Positions 25,169-37,041 of a stretch of DNA of 64,000 nt are shown piece by piece. The DNA comes from Theristus sp. LFF4_11. Its lineage: Eukaryota; Nematoda; Chromadorea; Monhysterida; Xyalidae. Under the pieces are notes generated by a model. That model was not told where the DNA came from, did not search any database, and worked only from the letters and a program-made list of their open reading frames with translations. Position numbers and translations under genes: made by a program. How positions within the stretch are numbered: the first letter of the stretch is position 1; every line of letters begins with the position of its first letter. The stretch is from assembly GCA_030248135.1 (NCBI GenBank), contig JASANC010004591.1:158952-222951 (forward strand), read 5' to 3'.

Positions 25169-26102
25169 CATAGTTGTTCCAGAGCCGAGGGGTTGGGGGG
25201 GCCGATATCATAGTTGTTCTAGGGGGGGGGGCCTGGGGGGGCCACCCCCCCAAAAAATTTTCGAATCTATCTCTATCAGACAGGTTTTTTCGGCTCAGCT
25301 ATTATCTATCTAAAAAAAATTCTTGCCAGCCATCTATCTGAAAATTTTTGTCATCGAAGACATAAAATGAGTCAATTTTTGACCAAAATTGACCATTTTT
25401 GCTCGTAATTCTTGAAAGTTTCGCTAATTTTAGGTAAAATACGCGTTTATACTTGATTTTTAGTGTATTTTTTGCATTATTTTGCTGTTTTTATAGCTTT
25501 TTAGCGTTTTAGCTATCTATCTATCAAATTTCAAAATTTTGACCGGCCCCCCCAAAGTCACATGCCCCCCCCCGCGGCCCCCCCCAAAATTTTCCAGCTA
25601 TCTATCTATCTGGAAAATTTGCTCCAGCTATCTATATCGCCCCCCCCACCCCTCGGCTCTGGAACAACTATGGCCGATATAGATAGCTGGAGCAAATTTT
25701 CTAGATAGATAGATAGCTGGAAAAATTTGGGGGGGGCCGCGGGGGGGGGGGCCATGTGACTTTGGGGGGGCCGGTCAAAATTTTGAAATTTGATAGATAG
25801 ATAGCTAAAACGCTAAAAAGCTATAAAAACAGCAAAATAATGCTAAAAATACACTAAAAATTAAGTATAAACGCGTATTTTACCTAAAATTAGCGAAATT
25901 TTCAAGAATTACGAGCAAAAATGGTCAACTTTGGTCAAAAATTGACTCATTTTATGTCTTCGAAGACAAAAATTTTTAGATAGATAGCTAGCTGAGAATT
26001 TTTTTTTGGATAGATAATAGCTGAGCCGAAAAAACCTGTTTGATAGAGATAGATTCGAAATTTTTTTGGGGGGGGCCGGCCCCCCCCCCTAGAACAACTA
26101 TG
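25169..26102. mobile_element. Palindromic fold-back element with 8-bp duplication CAGCTCAG
   Basis: Ends CATAGTTGTTCCAGAG / CCTAGAACAACTATG are flanked by CAGCTCAG (25161-25168 and 26103-26110). The two halves are nearly perfect inverted repeats of about 430 bp, rich in G/C tracts and ATAGATAG/CTATCTAT tetranucleotides. A second copy of the terminal motif lies at the centre (CTCTGGAACAACTATGG, about 25661). The 8-bp target fits hAT-type insertion. It lies about 260 bp upstream of the PDI start codon. Confidence 0.85.
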
Positions 26103-26540
26103 CAGCTCAGAAGACAGAATTCACAATGAGAAGTGAAGCAGCATCGTTCAGCCAAGCTTTCTGACGCAAAAACGTCATTCCAAAAAAAATTTCAAGCCGA
26201 TTATGGATCTGGTTTTACAAAGTAGTGTCAAAGAAAAATGTTGTTGAACTTTCCAAAAATTGTGCCAACAACGACATTTTCAGAGCATGTTGGAAAAGTT
26301 TTTCTCGAACATTCAACAATGGACATTTTTTGCTTTTTTAATCGCTTTTTGTTTTGGTTTGACAACACTAGTTTCCAGGAAGTTCAACTGAAAAGAAATA
26401 AAAAAATTGATAAAGAGATGAGTCAAGAAGTTCATACAATTGAATCATTGGTTTGTTTCGGTTCGTGTTGTTCGAAATTGGCACATAGCACTCGCTTGCT
26501 CGCTTGCTGCTTTTGAAGAACACAAGAACACCGGGCCACC

Positions 26541-27261
26541 TAGGGTTGTTAAAAAAAACAAAAATCGTCATTTTTGTTTTTTAAAAAAAAAAATTTTTTT
26601 TTTAAAAATTTCAAAAATCAAAGTTGTGCTTAAATCAATCAGGGAGTCCGAAGAACCACATATGATATGCAAGCGCCTCCCGAATGACACCCGTATGGCG
26701 GAACTTTGCAGATTTTGTTTTGGTGACCTCAATTACCCCTTTTCCAAACCGTCACCATGCCTCTTCTTGTGTTTTGACCTCCAAAACGTCACTAATTGTC
26801 CCCAGCTAAGCTAATGCTAAAGTGAAGACAAACATACCGCCTTGAAATTCGATCAATTCTTCTGATGGTGTCGCGACGACACGACACGAAGCAGCAACCA
26901 GACAACGTAGCGCTTGCAAACGGTGCAGCGAGCACAATCGGACGCTCTGCGAGGCTAATCGTCACCTTATCTGCATCGGAAATGGCAGGCTAAGCTTTGG
27001 GACGCTCAAAAACTTCATCGCAGATGTTGTCGAAGCCTAAAATCAGTCGGTAAAACGGCCCAAAATCGACTGCTAAAGGTTTTACGAGGTATAATCAAAG
27101 AAAATTTTTGTTGAACTTTCGAAAAATTGTGCCAAAATTGAGGTTTTCAGAGCATATTAGAGGAAAATTTTTCGAATTTTTTTTTTTAAATCGGCATTTT
27201 TGTTTTTTTTTAATCACTTTTTTTTAAAAAAATTTTTTTTCATTTTTGTTTAACAACCCTA
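26541..27261. mobile_element. hAT-like element (TAGGGTTGTTAAA ends), 8-bp duplication GGGCCACC
   Basis: Termini TAGGGTTGTTAAA / TTTAACAACCCTA, flanked by GGGCCACC on both sides (26533-26540 and 27262-27269). The interior carries the same CTGAAAA...GGCACAATTTTT...AGTTCAA block as family T1, near the right end. Non-coding. Confidence 0.85.
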
Positions 27262-27539
27262 GGGCCACCGGCACGGCCCAGACAAGAAAATTCAGAAGAC
27301 CCAGAATGACGTAACGCGAATGCTGTTCTGCATACTGATTGGCCGTTTTACCAAGTGGATTGCGCTGATTGGTTGATTTCAAGTGGGCGGATTTACACGT
27401 CAGGTAACCATGCCTGATACGTCAAGTTCGACACAGCGATCCTTCTCATACCATGCGCTGTCTTGTCATTCTTTTGAAAACTGTTTGTTCAGCTGGTTTG
27501 TTTGCTTTTATTTTGCGAACAGCGACGATAAATTCGCAA

Positions 27540-27860
27540 CTAAAAAGATGATTGACTGAGAGTTGAGACTGATGCAATGTACAATGTGGCCGAATACATA
27601 AGTCAGTCCTTGTATTTGCCATCAAGGCGGGATCAATCGCAGACAAGAAGTTGTTCTTCTCAGGAATGCCAAGATCATTCCCAATCGTGTGCGCAAGGGA
27701 GAAAGAATGAATAGTATAGCACGAAGAATCAATAAAGTTTAAAACACACGTCAAATTTGACACACAACTGATTTTTTGAACGTCTTTTTTCTTATTCGAA
27801 TTTCGCGTTGTTCCTTGCGGGTGCACCCTGAAAAAAAGCTGCCATGTTTAATCGGCCATT
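27540..27860. repeat. Dispersed repeat, pair with 49560-49905
   Basis: Long stretches match 49560-49905, for example CATCAAGGCGGGATCA, GAATAG(T/A)ATAGCACGAAGAA, and the end GCTGCCATGTTTA then CAGCCATTCCGTA. The apparent minus-strand frame here is a by-product; the two copies do not preserve a frame. Confidence 0.65.
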
Positions 27861-27954
27861 CCGTAAGCACCACACTTTAGGGGTGGTTGTTTATTGGTGG
27901 GGGGGATTATTGGTGGGGGAGGGTAGGGTTAGGGGCTTTGAAAAAAAATTTTTT

Positions 27955-30900
27955 GGCGCTTTCCTATTTTAGCGTAACTTTCCACAAATAGAGTAACTTT
28001 CCACAAATAAAGTAACTTTGATATTTTAGCGTAACTTTCAACAAATAAAGTAACTTTGATATTTTAGCGTAACTTTCAACAAATAAAGTAACTTTGATAT
28101 TTTACCGTAACTTTCAATTTTCGATGAATAACAGCTATCCTATTTTAGCGTAACTTTCAATATGTTACGCTAAAATAGGATAGGGCTTGGTACTGTCCTA
28201 TTTTAGCGTATCAACATATAAACAGCTCATTTAAAGCTATTTCAGCCGCGAAACTTTGTAAACCTACGTTATTTTGCACGGAGATTTCAAATTTTGACCT
28301 TGTGGGTTATGGTAACGCCCGGTTTGGTCCCAACACAATCTTAGTTCCGTCAACAATCCACAAACACCTTGGTAACCGCAACCAAATTAGTGAAACAAGT
28401 TAGATTAGGGTTGTTTTGCATGGAGATTTCAAATTTAAACCTTGTGGGTTACGGTAACGCCCGGTTTGGTCCCAACACGATCTTAGTTCCATGAACAACC
28501 CACAAACAGCTTGGTAACCGCAACCAAACCGGTGAAACAAACTAGATTAAGGTTGTTTTGCATGGAGATTTCAAATTTAAACCTTGTGGGTTACGGTAAC
28601 GCTTCGTTTGGTCTCAACACGATCTTACCAAGCTGTTTGTGGGTTGTTCATGGAACTAAAATCGTGTTGAGACCAAACCAGGCGTTACCGTAATCCGGAA
28701 AGATTAAATTCAAAATCTGCGTGCAAAACAACCTTAATCTAGCTTGTTTCACCGGTTTGGTTGCGGTTACCAAGCTGTTTGTGGGTTGTTCGTGGATCTA
28801 AGATCGTGTTGAGACCAAACCAGGCGTTACCGTGATCCAGAAAGATTAAATTCAAAATCTGCGTGCAAAACAACCTTAATCTAGCTTGTTTCACCGGTTT
28901 GGTTGCGGTTACCAAGCTGTTTGTGGGTTGTTCATGGATCTAAGATCGCATTGGGACCAAACCAGGCGTTACCGTAATCCAGAAAGCTGAAATTCAAAAT
29001 CTGCGTGCAAAACAACCTTAATCTAGCATGTTTCACCGGTTTGGTTGCGGTTACCAAGCTGTTTGTGGGTTGTTGATAGAACTAAGATCGTGTTGAGACC
29101 AAACAAAGCGTTACCGTAACCCACAAGGTTTAAATTTGAAATCTCCATGCAAAACAACCCTAATCTAACTTGTTTCACTAATTTGGTTGCGGTTACCAAG
29201 GTGTTTGTGGATTGTTGACGGAACTAAGATCGTGTTGGGACCAAACCGGGCGCTACCGTAATCCAGAAAGCTGAAATTCAAAATCTACGTGCAAAACAAC
29301 CTTAATCTAGCTTGTTTCACCGGTTTGGTTGCGGTTACCAAGCTGTTTGTGGGTTGTTCATGGATCTAAGATTGTGTTGAGACCAAACCAGGCGTTACCG
29401 TAATCCGGAAAGCTGAAATTCAAAATCTGCGTGCAAAACAACCTTAATCTAGCTTGTTTCACCGGTTTGGTTGTGGTTACCAAGCTGTTTGTGGGTTGTT
29501 CATGGATCTAAGATCGTGTTGAGACCAAACCAAACGTTACCGTAATCCGGAAAGCTGAAATTCAAAATCTGCGTGCAAAACAACCTTAATCTAGTTTGTT
29601 TCACCGGTTTGGTTGTGGTTATCAAGCTGTTTGTGGGTTGTTCGTGGATCTAAGATCGTGTTGAGACCAAACCAGGCGTTACCGTGATCCAGAAAGATTA
29701 AATTCAAAATCTGCGTGCAAAACAACCTTAATCTAGCTTGTTTCACCGGTTTGGTTGCGGTTACCAAGCTGTTTGTGGGTTGTTCATGGATCTAAGATCG
29801 CATTGGGACCAAACCAGGCGTTACCGTAATCCAGAAAGCTTAAATTCAAAATCTGCGTGCAAAACAACCTTAATCTAGCATGTTTCACCGGTTTGGTTGC
29901 GGTTACCAAGCTGTTTGTGGGTTGTTGATAGAACTAAGATCGTGTTGAGACCAAACAAAGCGTTACCGTAACCCACAAGGTTTAAATTTGAAATCTCCAT
30001 GCAAAACAACCCTAATCTAACTTGTTTCACTAATTTGGTTGCGGTTACCAAGGTGTTTGTGGATTGTTGACGGAACTAAGATCGTGTTGGGACCAAACCG
30101 GGCGTTACCGTAATCCAGAAAGCTGAAATTCAAAATCTACGTGCAAAACAACCTTAATCTAGCTTGTTTCACCGGTTTGGTTGCGGTTACCAAGCTGTTT
30201 GTGGGTTGTTCATGGATCTAAGATTGTGTTGAGACCAAACCAGGCGTTACCGTAATCCGGAAAGCTGAAATTCAAAATCTGCGTGCAAAACAACCTTAAT
30301 CTAGCTTGTTTCACCGGTTTGGTTGTGGTTACCAAGCTGTTTGTGGGTTGTTCATGGATCTAAGATCGTGTTGAGACCAAACCAAACGTTACCGTAATCC
30401 GGAAAGCTGAAATTCAAAATCTGCGTGCAAAACAACCTTAATCTAGTTTGTTTCACCGGTTTGGTTGTGGTTACCAAGCTGTTTGTGGGTTGTTCATGGA
30501 TCTAAGATCGTGTTGAGACCAAACCAGGCGTTACCGTAATCCGGAAAAATTAAATTCAAAATCTGCGTGCAAAACAACCTTAATCTAGCTTGTTTCACCG
30601 GTTTGGTTGCGGTTACCAAGCTGTTTGTGGGTTGTTCATGGATCTAAGATCGTGTTGAGACCAAACCAGGCGTTACCGTAATCCGGAAAGCTGAAATTCA
30701 AAATCTGCGTGCAAAACAACCTTAATCTAGCTTGTTTCACCGGTTTGGTTGTGGTTACCAAGCTGTTTGTGGGTTGTTCATGGATCTAAGATCGTGTTGA
30801 GACCAAACCAGGCGTTACCGTAATCCGGAAAGCTGAAATTCAAAATCTGCGTGCAAAACAACCTTAATCTAGTTTGTTTCACCGGTTTGGTTGTGGTTAC

Positions 30901-32126
30901 CAAGCTGTTTGTGGGTTGTTCATGGAACTAAGATCGTGTTGAGACCAAACCAGGCGTTACCGTAATCCGGAAAGATTAAATTCAAAATCTGCGTGCAAAA
31001 CAACCTTAATCTAGCTTGTTTCACCGGTTTGGTTGCGGTTACCAAGCTGTTTGTGGGTTGTTCATGGATCTAAGATCGTGTTGAGACCAAACCAGGCGTT
31101 ACCGTAATCCGGAATGCTGAAATTCAGAATCTGCGTGCAAAACAACCTTAATCTAGTTTGTTTCACCGGTTTGGTTGCGGTTACCAAGCTGTTTGTGGGT
31201 TGTTGATAGAACTAAGATCGTGTTGAGACCAAACGAAGCGTTACCGTAACCCACAAGGTTTAAATTTGAAATCTCCATGCAAAACAACTCTAATCTAACT
31301 TGTTTCACTAATTTGGTTGCGGTTACCAAGGTGTTTGTGGATTGTTGATGGAACTAAGATCGTGTTGGGACCAAACCGGGCGTTACCGTAATCCAGAAAG
31401 CTGAAATTCAAAATCTACGTGCAAAACAACCTTAATCTAGCTTGTTTCACCGGTTTGGTTGCGGTTACCAAGCTGTTTGTGGGTTGTTCATGGAACTAAG
31501 ATCGTGTTGAGACCAAACCAGGCGTTACCGTAATCCGGAAAGCTGAATTTCAAAATCTGCGTGCAAAACAACCTTAATCTAGCTTGTTTCACCGGTTTAG
31601 TTGCGGTTACCAAGCTGTTTGTGGGTTGTTGATGGAACTAAGATCGTGTTGAGACCAAACGAAGCGTTACCGTAACCCACAAGGTTTAAATTTGAAATCT
31701 CCATGCAAAACAACCCTAATCTAACTTGTTTCACTAATTTGGTTGCGGTTACCAAGGTGTTTGTGGATTGTTGACGGAACTAAGATCGTGTTGGGACCAA
31801 ACCGGGCGTTACCGTAACCCACAAGGTCAAAATTTGAAATCTGCGTGCAAAATAACGTAGGTTTACAAAGTTTCGCGGCTGAAATAGCTTTAAATGAGCT
31901 GTTTATATGTTGATACGCTAAAATAGGACAGTACCAAGCCCTATCCTATTTTAGCCTAACATATTGAAAGTTACGCTAAAATATCAAAGTTACGGTAAAA
32001 TATCAAAGTTACTTTATTTGTTGAAAGTTACGCTAAAATATCAAAGTTACTTTATTTGTTGAAAGTTACGCTAAAATATCAAAGTTACTCTATTTGTGGA
32101 AAGTTACGCTAAAATAGGAAAGCGCC
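27955..32126. mobile_element. Long-TIR element (GGCGCTTTCCTATTTTAGCG ends) with satellite core; Mutator-like candidate
   Basis: Both ends begin GGCGCTTTCCTATTTTAGCG and stay inverted for at least about 480 bp, through repeated TTAGCGTAACTTT / ACAAATAAAG phrases into the first satellite units. A 9-bp AAATTTTTT flanks both sides (27946-27954 and 32127-32135), though in low-complexity sequence. Long TIRs plus 9-bp duplications suit Mutator-like elements. No transposase is present; the core is tandem repeat. Confidence 0.75.
28270..31860. repeat. 142-bp satellite array with 852-bp higher-order repeat
   Basis: About 25 units of 142 bp, containing CACCGGTTTGGTTGCGGTTA, CAAGCTGTTTGTGGGTTGTT and ATCGTGTTGAGACCAAACC. 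Spacing of marked variants (28791 to 29643; 29217 to 30069) is exactly 852 bp, or six units. A second monomer type (AAGGTGTTTGTGGATTGTT, TTTCACTAATTTGG) occurs near 29200, 30050, 31330 and 31757. The leftmost 2-3 units (to about 28627) are inverted relative to the rest. Confidence 0.92.
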
Positions 32127-34273
32127 AAATTTTTTTTTTATTTTTTTTTTCGTTTTTTTTTTAAAAAAAATTTGGATTTTTTTTTCAAACTTAAAAAAAA
32201 ATTTGAAAAATTTTTCTTCTACTTTGCTCTGAAAATTCGATTTATGGCATAATTTTTTGAAAGTTCAAACCAAATTTTCTTCCCAACTTCTTTGTGTGCT
32301 TAGGTACATGTCATTATTTGGTCATTTTGACCGACGTACTCCATGTTTTTCGATTTGGATGACTTCTAGAGTCAATTTTTAGCGTTGAAATGACTTAACT
32401 GAATTGAAATATCGTTTCAGAAATCGTTTTCTTGCAACTTAGAACATGTTTTTTTCAGTCGGTGGTAGGCCATGAGATGAACATGATATTTTGTTGATTG
32501 GCGTATGTTACAGGTCTACAATGGAGTTGTGCGATATATTGTTAAACAATTGGAGCGGAGATGTTGGTTAATACCACATCACACGACCGTTTTTCAGATA
32601 CCCGATAACATGGCCACATGTTAAAACTTGCGTGCTGAGCTAAACTAACGTGTTAAACTTGCGTCTGTCAGTTGCCCGCAACGTGATCGCGACATCATGG
32701 TACGTGTTTTCGATACCATGATTTGAAGAGTGGGCTCTCGCCATGTGGCAGATAGCATAGCTGGTTGAACCTGAAAGTAAGTGTCTAGGGGGGGGCGACC
32801 GGGTCGACAGGGGTTGCCGACTTAGCTACAGCAAACAGGAATTTTTGAACACAGTCAAATTTTGGTAATTTTCTAAAGAGGAACAACTAAGAACGGTTCA
32901 ATATTCAAGTACACGTCGAAAATTGTCCTGTTTTACTGTTGAAAATGCAACTTTCCCTCTATGAAATGGACATAATTTCAATAAAACACGATTTTCGCTC
33001 TTATAGTTTTCCGGATCGTTCTGAAAATAGTCTAGATGAACTCAGCTCGACGAGACGCTTCGAACAAACCTAACTTGTAAAAAAAAATTTTTTTTTTTAA
33101 ATTTTTTTAATTTAAAAAAAAATCCGGATTTTTTTTTCCCTAACCCTAGGGGAGGGGGTTATTTACAAACAAATTCTAGGGGTGAGGGTTTGTTGAAAAA
33201 TGGCAAAAATACCTTGCATGGCAGGCAAGAAAGTCGCAGAAACTTCTACTTTTCACAGAGATTTCCTTTTGTAACAGCCTTTTGTAATGAAATTACCATT
33301 ATCATTAACTCATCCCTTTGGGGCCTTTGGTAGCACAATTTTACCAATGTCACTGCATTCAGCCACTGAATTCGCTGGGTATGTGTTTCAAACAGGTTTC
33401 CAAATCCAATTAACCCCCATGGGGAATTATTTGTGGGGGGGGGGGTCATTCGGAAACTTGTCGGGGGGGGGGGGGGGGGAGGTTTATTGGTGGGGGGATT
33501 AATGGTGGGGGGGGTGGTTAATGGGGTTAATACGGTATGTTCGGACCGAATACCACCGCCGTTTTGTTTGTAGGTTTTGATCGAGTGTGTGTGTGTGGAC
33601 TGTGGGGTGCATTGTGGCTGATGAAAAAATCCTGAGGTCGATGTCTCTGAACGGGCATTGCGTTCAGAAAACATTGTTTTTCAAGCTTAGCGTTGATGAA
33701 AGGCAAGAGCAAAAACTGAGCGTAGTTACAGATTTTTTTAAAACGCTAAAATCCTTTTGAATTATTACATTTGAAAGACTCGGACCGCTCGACCGAATAC
33801 CCGATGGAATTCCATCGGACTGTCAGGGTTCGTTTTTGATGGCGAGACCTCGTGGGTTGTCAGAGAAAAATTTTTCTAGTGACTCTGAAAACTGGTTTGC
33901 TTGATTCAAGGACTCTTTCACTTTCTCCCACACATTTCATCATGTCATAACCATGCTGTATGCAGAATCGAACCCCGAACCTTATTATTCACCGATTTCG
34001 TTTGCAGAACATGTTTTACGATTACTGCATAAAACGCCAATTTATTCACAAACAAATTAAGTGCCTTGGTGTCAAACTCTACGACTTTCTTCAACCTGCG
34101 CGTATACCAACAAAATAACAGTTTTTTCGGCAATGAGTAGTTTTTGAACGGTGCGTTTGTGCAGTCAGTTCTTTGCCTTTCAAGTGTCTGCTTTCCTTTT
34201 CGTTTAATTTTAAAGTTTGGTTGTTTTGCTGGTGAGTTTTTTCAAGTTGAATAAAATATTTACATCGGTGAGT

Positions 34274-36741
34274 ATGACGAAACCAACCTTGGTTCTCTGC
34301 GTGGTTTTCCTGATTGGTTTCGGTTAGCTCTTTTTTAGCTTAGAATCTACTGAAAAAAGATTGAATGAAAAGTGAATTCAACAGTTACAGCAAGCGCTGA
34401 AGTCCATTTGCCCGCAGCGCTAAACGCAGCAACCAGAATCTCCCGAAGCATCCATGAACTTGCCGAAAAGCAGCACCGCTTCAAGCGACAGTTTGTGCTT
34501 TTGTTGCTTTTCGTTCTTTGATGATCACTTTTGCGTCCAATCAAGACTCATCAGCTGATATTAGCTAAAAAGATTTGTTCTCAAACTTAGCATTTTCGAC
34601 TTATTTGATTGTTCTTCATTACATTTCCGTTTACTATGCACACACTGCATTTTCAGGTCCGCGTCGGATCTGTCAACATTGTTCTGCTTCAAGCAGTGCA
34701 CCGAAACGTTCAAGGATGAAATGGTGAAAATGATGAGCGGCAGTAAACAGAGTGAGACTGGAGTGGGCGACAACTCATGGTTGTACAGCAACAATGCGCC
34801 GGCGACACTGTCGAACGTTTGCAGGTTCGCATTTTGTAGCGGTTCTCAGGTTTATGAAATGGGCAATGAACGGCCACATAAACGTCAAAAGCAATATAAT
34901 GTCACTGTTCAAAATTGCGATATCAGAACTTGCCTGTTTATTTGTTAAATTAATTATAAAACTTCAAGATCGCACACAACGGTGGTCAGTTGCGTCAAAG
35001 ACTGTGGCGATGTTCATCCGAGTTTGGGCATTACAAACAGGGATGTTTTGGGAGCGTTTGAAGGCTTCAGATTCATGTGTATTGAACGCTATGAAGGTTT
35101 GTTTGTTGTCAAATGTTTTGAATGCATTTAGTGGTCGACGTAGACATTACCGCTGGTCAGCATTCTAGATGATTTCAGTTTGCACAAATTCCTCGAAACA
35201 ATTTTTATCTGCACGTAGCGCATCGTGGGAAAAAGTTTACCACTGAATGCACAATGTGATGTTACAGTGTTGGGGCTAACTGAATTCAGTATTTATATCG
35301 TTTTCAGAGTTCAAAGCGGCAATTCCATGTTTGAACAAAGCAATGAAAAACAGTAAAACACGCTGTTACGGTGAGTGCGGAGATGAGGAATACCAGGAGC
35401 AACTGTTAGATCAGATGAAAACGTTGAGTGTCGGCGGGCAAACGAAAGCGCTGATGGATACGATGAATGATGTGTGCGGGTAAGTGCTACAAATAAAATG
35501 CACGCTTTTTACAAGAAAAGATGGTGTTTTTGCTTGTTGTGCTTTTTACGGTTTGCCTTTGAAATAGAGAAAGACCAGTTTTGTACCACTACGTTTCATT
35601 GTGTGTTATTGACAATTCATCCAATGTTGTTTAGCTACATGGGTTGCCACGACTCCTGTATACGCCCTTTCGTGGTTGAGGTCTGCGGCACCAGCAAACC
35701 GGCAGACTTGATGCAACAGTTCATGGCGGTTAGATCTCCTTTCTTTGCCATTTTTCATTTCAAAACAATGAAATACAATATGTATGTTTATATAATATAT
35801 AAACAAAACATTTTTTCACTCTTCATCAGACGACAGACAAAATGTTTTTGGCGTATACCGTATTACCCCCATTAACCCCCCCCCACCATTAATCCCCCCC
35901 CCAGCAATAAACCCCCACCCCCACGACAAGTTTCCGAATAATGCCCCCCCCCCTCCCACAAATAATCCCCCCATGGGGGTTAATTGCAATTAACCAATTA
36001 ACAAAATTGCAATGGAAACCTGTTTGAAACACATACCCAGCGAATTCAGTGGTTGAATGCAGTGACATTGGTGAAATTGTGCTACCAAAGGCCCCAAAGG
36101 GATGAGTTAATGGTAATTTCATTACAAAAGGCTGTTACAAAAGGAAATCTTTGTGAAAAGTAGAAGTTTCTGCGACTTTCTTGCCTGCCATGCAAGCTAT
36201 TTTTGCCATTTTTCAACAAACCCCCACCCCTAGAATTTGTTTGTAAATAACCCCCCCCAATAATCCCCCACCAATATACCCCCACCCCTAAAAGTGATCG
36301 CTGACGTATTAATCCTTCATGGGGGGTTATTGGAGGTAATACGGTATTCGCTGAAAAACATTATGTTATTTGCTAAGTATGAGAAGTTGTGTTTTTTGGC
36401 AATTTTTTCAGATAACCTTGAAACACACGCAAAACCTATTGCGTAGGGTCGATGTTGAGTTGCCGGAAAAATGCACCCAGCTAGCCGAGTATCAGCCTGC
36501 TGACAAACTAACGTCCAATGGAAGTTCAAAAGAACTGGATAAACTGGACAAAGAAAACAACGTCAAGCCCATTACAGCGTTGCAAGCAACGGACAATTTC
36601 CAGGTGCTGCCGAATGGAAATGTAGCCGTGGTCGAACAGAAAAAGTTGGCCGCTGAAGCGGCGAAATCCTCTAAATTCACAAAAGTTTGCGTTACCGTTT
36701 TGTTGCTCGGCTTAGCAGTATCATTATTCAGTGCCAACTGA
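34274..36741 (+). CDS. Secreted, GPI-anchor-like cysteine-rich protein, CPG4-like (7 exons)
   Basis: Seven plus-strand exons join in phase to 341 aa: 34274-34322, 34385-34490, 34657-34824, 34990-35096, 35308-35479, 35635-35728 and 36412-36741. An N-terminal signal peptide (MTKPTLVLCVVFLIGF, then TASA cleavage region) leads into a domain with spaced cysteines: FCFKQC, VCSCVKDCG, FRFMCIERYEEFKAAIPCL, RCYGECG, DVCGYMGCHDSC, VEVCG. This order resembles nematode CPG4 (chondroitin proteoglycan 4) domains, which are extracellular. The C-terminal third is polar, and a final hydrophobic stretch (VCVTVLLLGLAVSLF) reaches to three residues from the end, typical of a GPI-anchor signal. Intron 6 contains a MITE (35858-36344). 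A polyadenylation signal AATAAA lies at 37036-37041. The exon 1 donor could also be 7 bp earlier (GTTTCG). Exon structure is firm; the family name is moderate, and the function is unknown. Confidence 0.7.
35858..36344 (-). mobile_element. MITE family 1 copy in intron of the CPG4-like gene
   Basis: CCGTATTACCCCC / GGAGGTAATACGG ends are flanked by TA. The core is reversed relative to the copies at 10360 and 19715. Confidence 0.9.
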
Positions 36742-37035
36742 AAAAAATCGCGAACATTGCAAGAATCGTGTGGTTTTTCTTTGTAATTCTGTCTTTTGTT
36801 TGAGCCAGACTTCTAGAAAACTTCAGGCACGTACGTACACACACACAGGTCAAAAAATGTTTGCAGATTTTTTTCAGAGATTGCTATAAATTAGATTGTG
36901 GCATAAATTTTCATTCGAATATGGTCACTCTTTACTTGACCGCCACTGATAGATTCTTTTGAACCGTGTTACTCTCGAAAAACTATTCCAGCCTACTCAA
37001 GGAAATGTTGTTTTTTATTTTGTTACCTGAGCACA

Positions 37036-37041
37036 AATAAA
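37036..37041 (+). terminator. Polyadenylation signal, CPG4-like gene
   Basis: AATAAA about 295 bp after the stop codon at 36739-36741; the only clear hexamer before the next gene's upstream repeat. Confidence 0.5.

Larger units (their letters stand above)
27924..33148 (+). mobile_element. hAT-like element family T1, copy 3, carrying a nested long-TIR element
   Basis: TAGGGTTAGGGGCTTTG at the left and CCCTAACCCTA at the right, with 8-bp duplication GGGGAGGG (27916-27923 and 33149-33156). The right 1 kb (32127-33148) matches copy 2. A 4.2-kb element is inserted about 30 bp inside its left end. Confidence 0.88.
27861..33535 (+). mobile_element. MITE family 1 copy split by nested insertions
   Basis: The right part (33157-33535) holds the standard family 1 core and the AATACGG terminus. 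The left part (about 27861-27923) has G-rich family 1 sequence beginning CCGTA but is internally shortened, so its left limit is uncertain. A hAT-like element (27924-33148) interrupts it, duplicating GGGGAGGG. Confidence 0.75.

Noticed and set aside
27446..27826. 126-codon minus-strand frame resembling one at 49518-49841
   Set aside because: The resemblance comes from a dispersed repeat. Indels between copies break the frame, so it is not conserved as protein.
33246..33674. Minus-strand frame with a Pro-rich run
   Set aside because: It is the complement of G-tracts in MITE family 1; similar frames recur in every copy.
33955..34040. tRNA-like B box (GGTTCGATTC on the minus strand)
   Set aside because: No matching A box at the right spacing and no cloverleaf; no second copy with a shared body was found.
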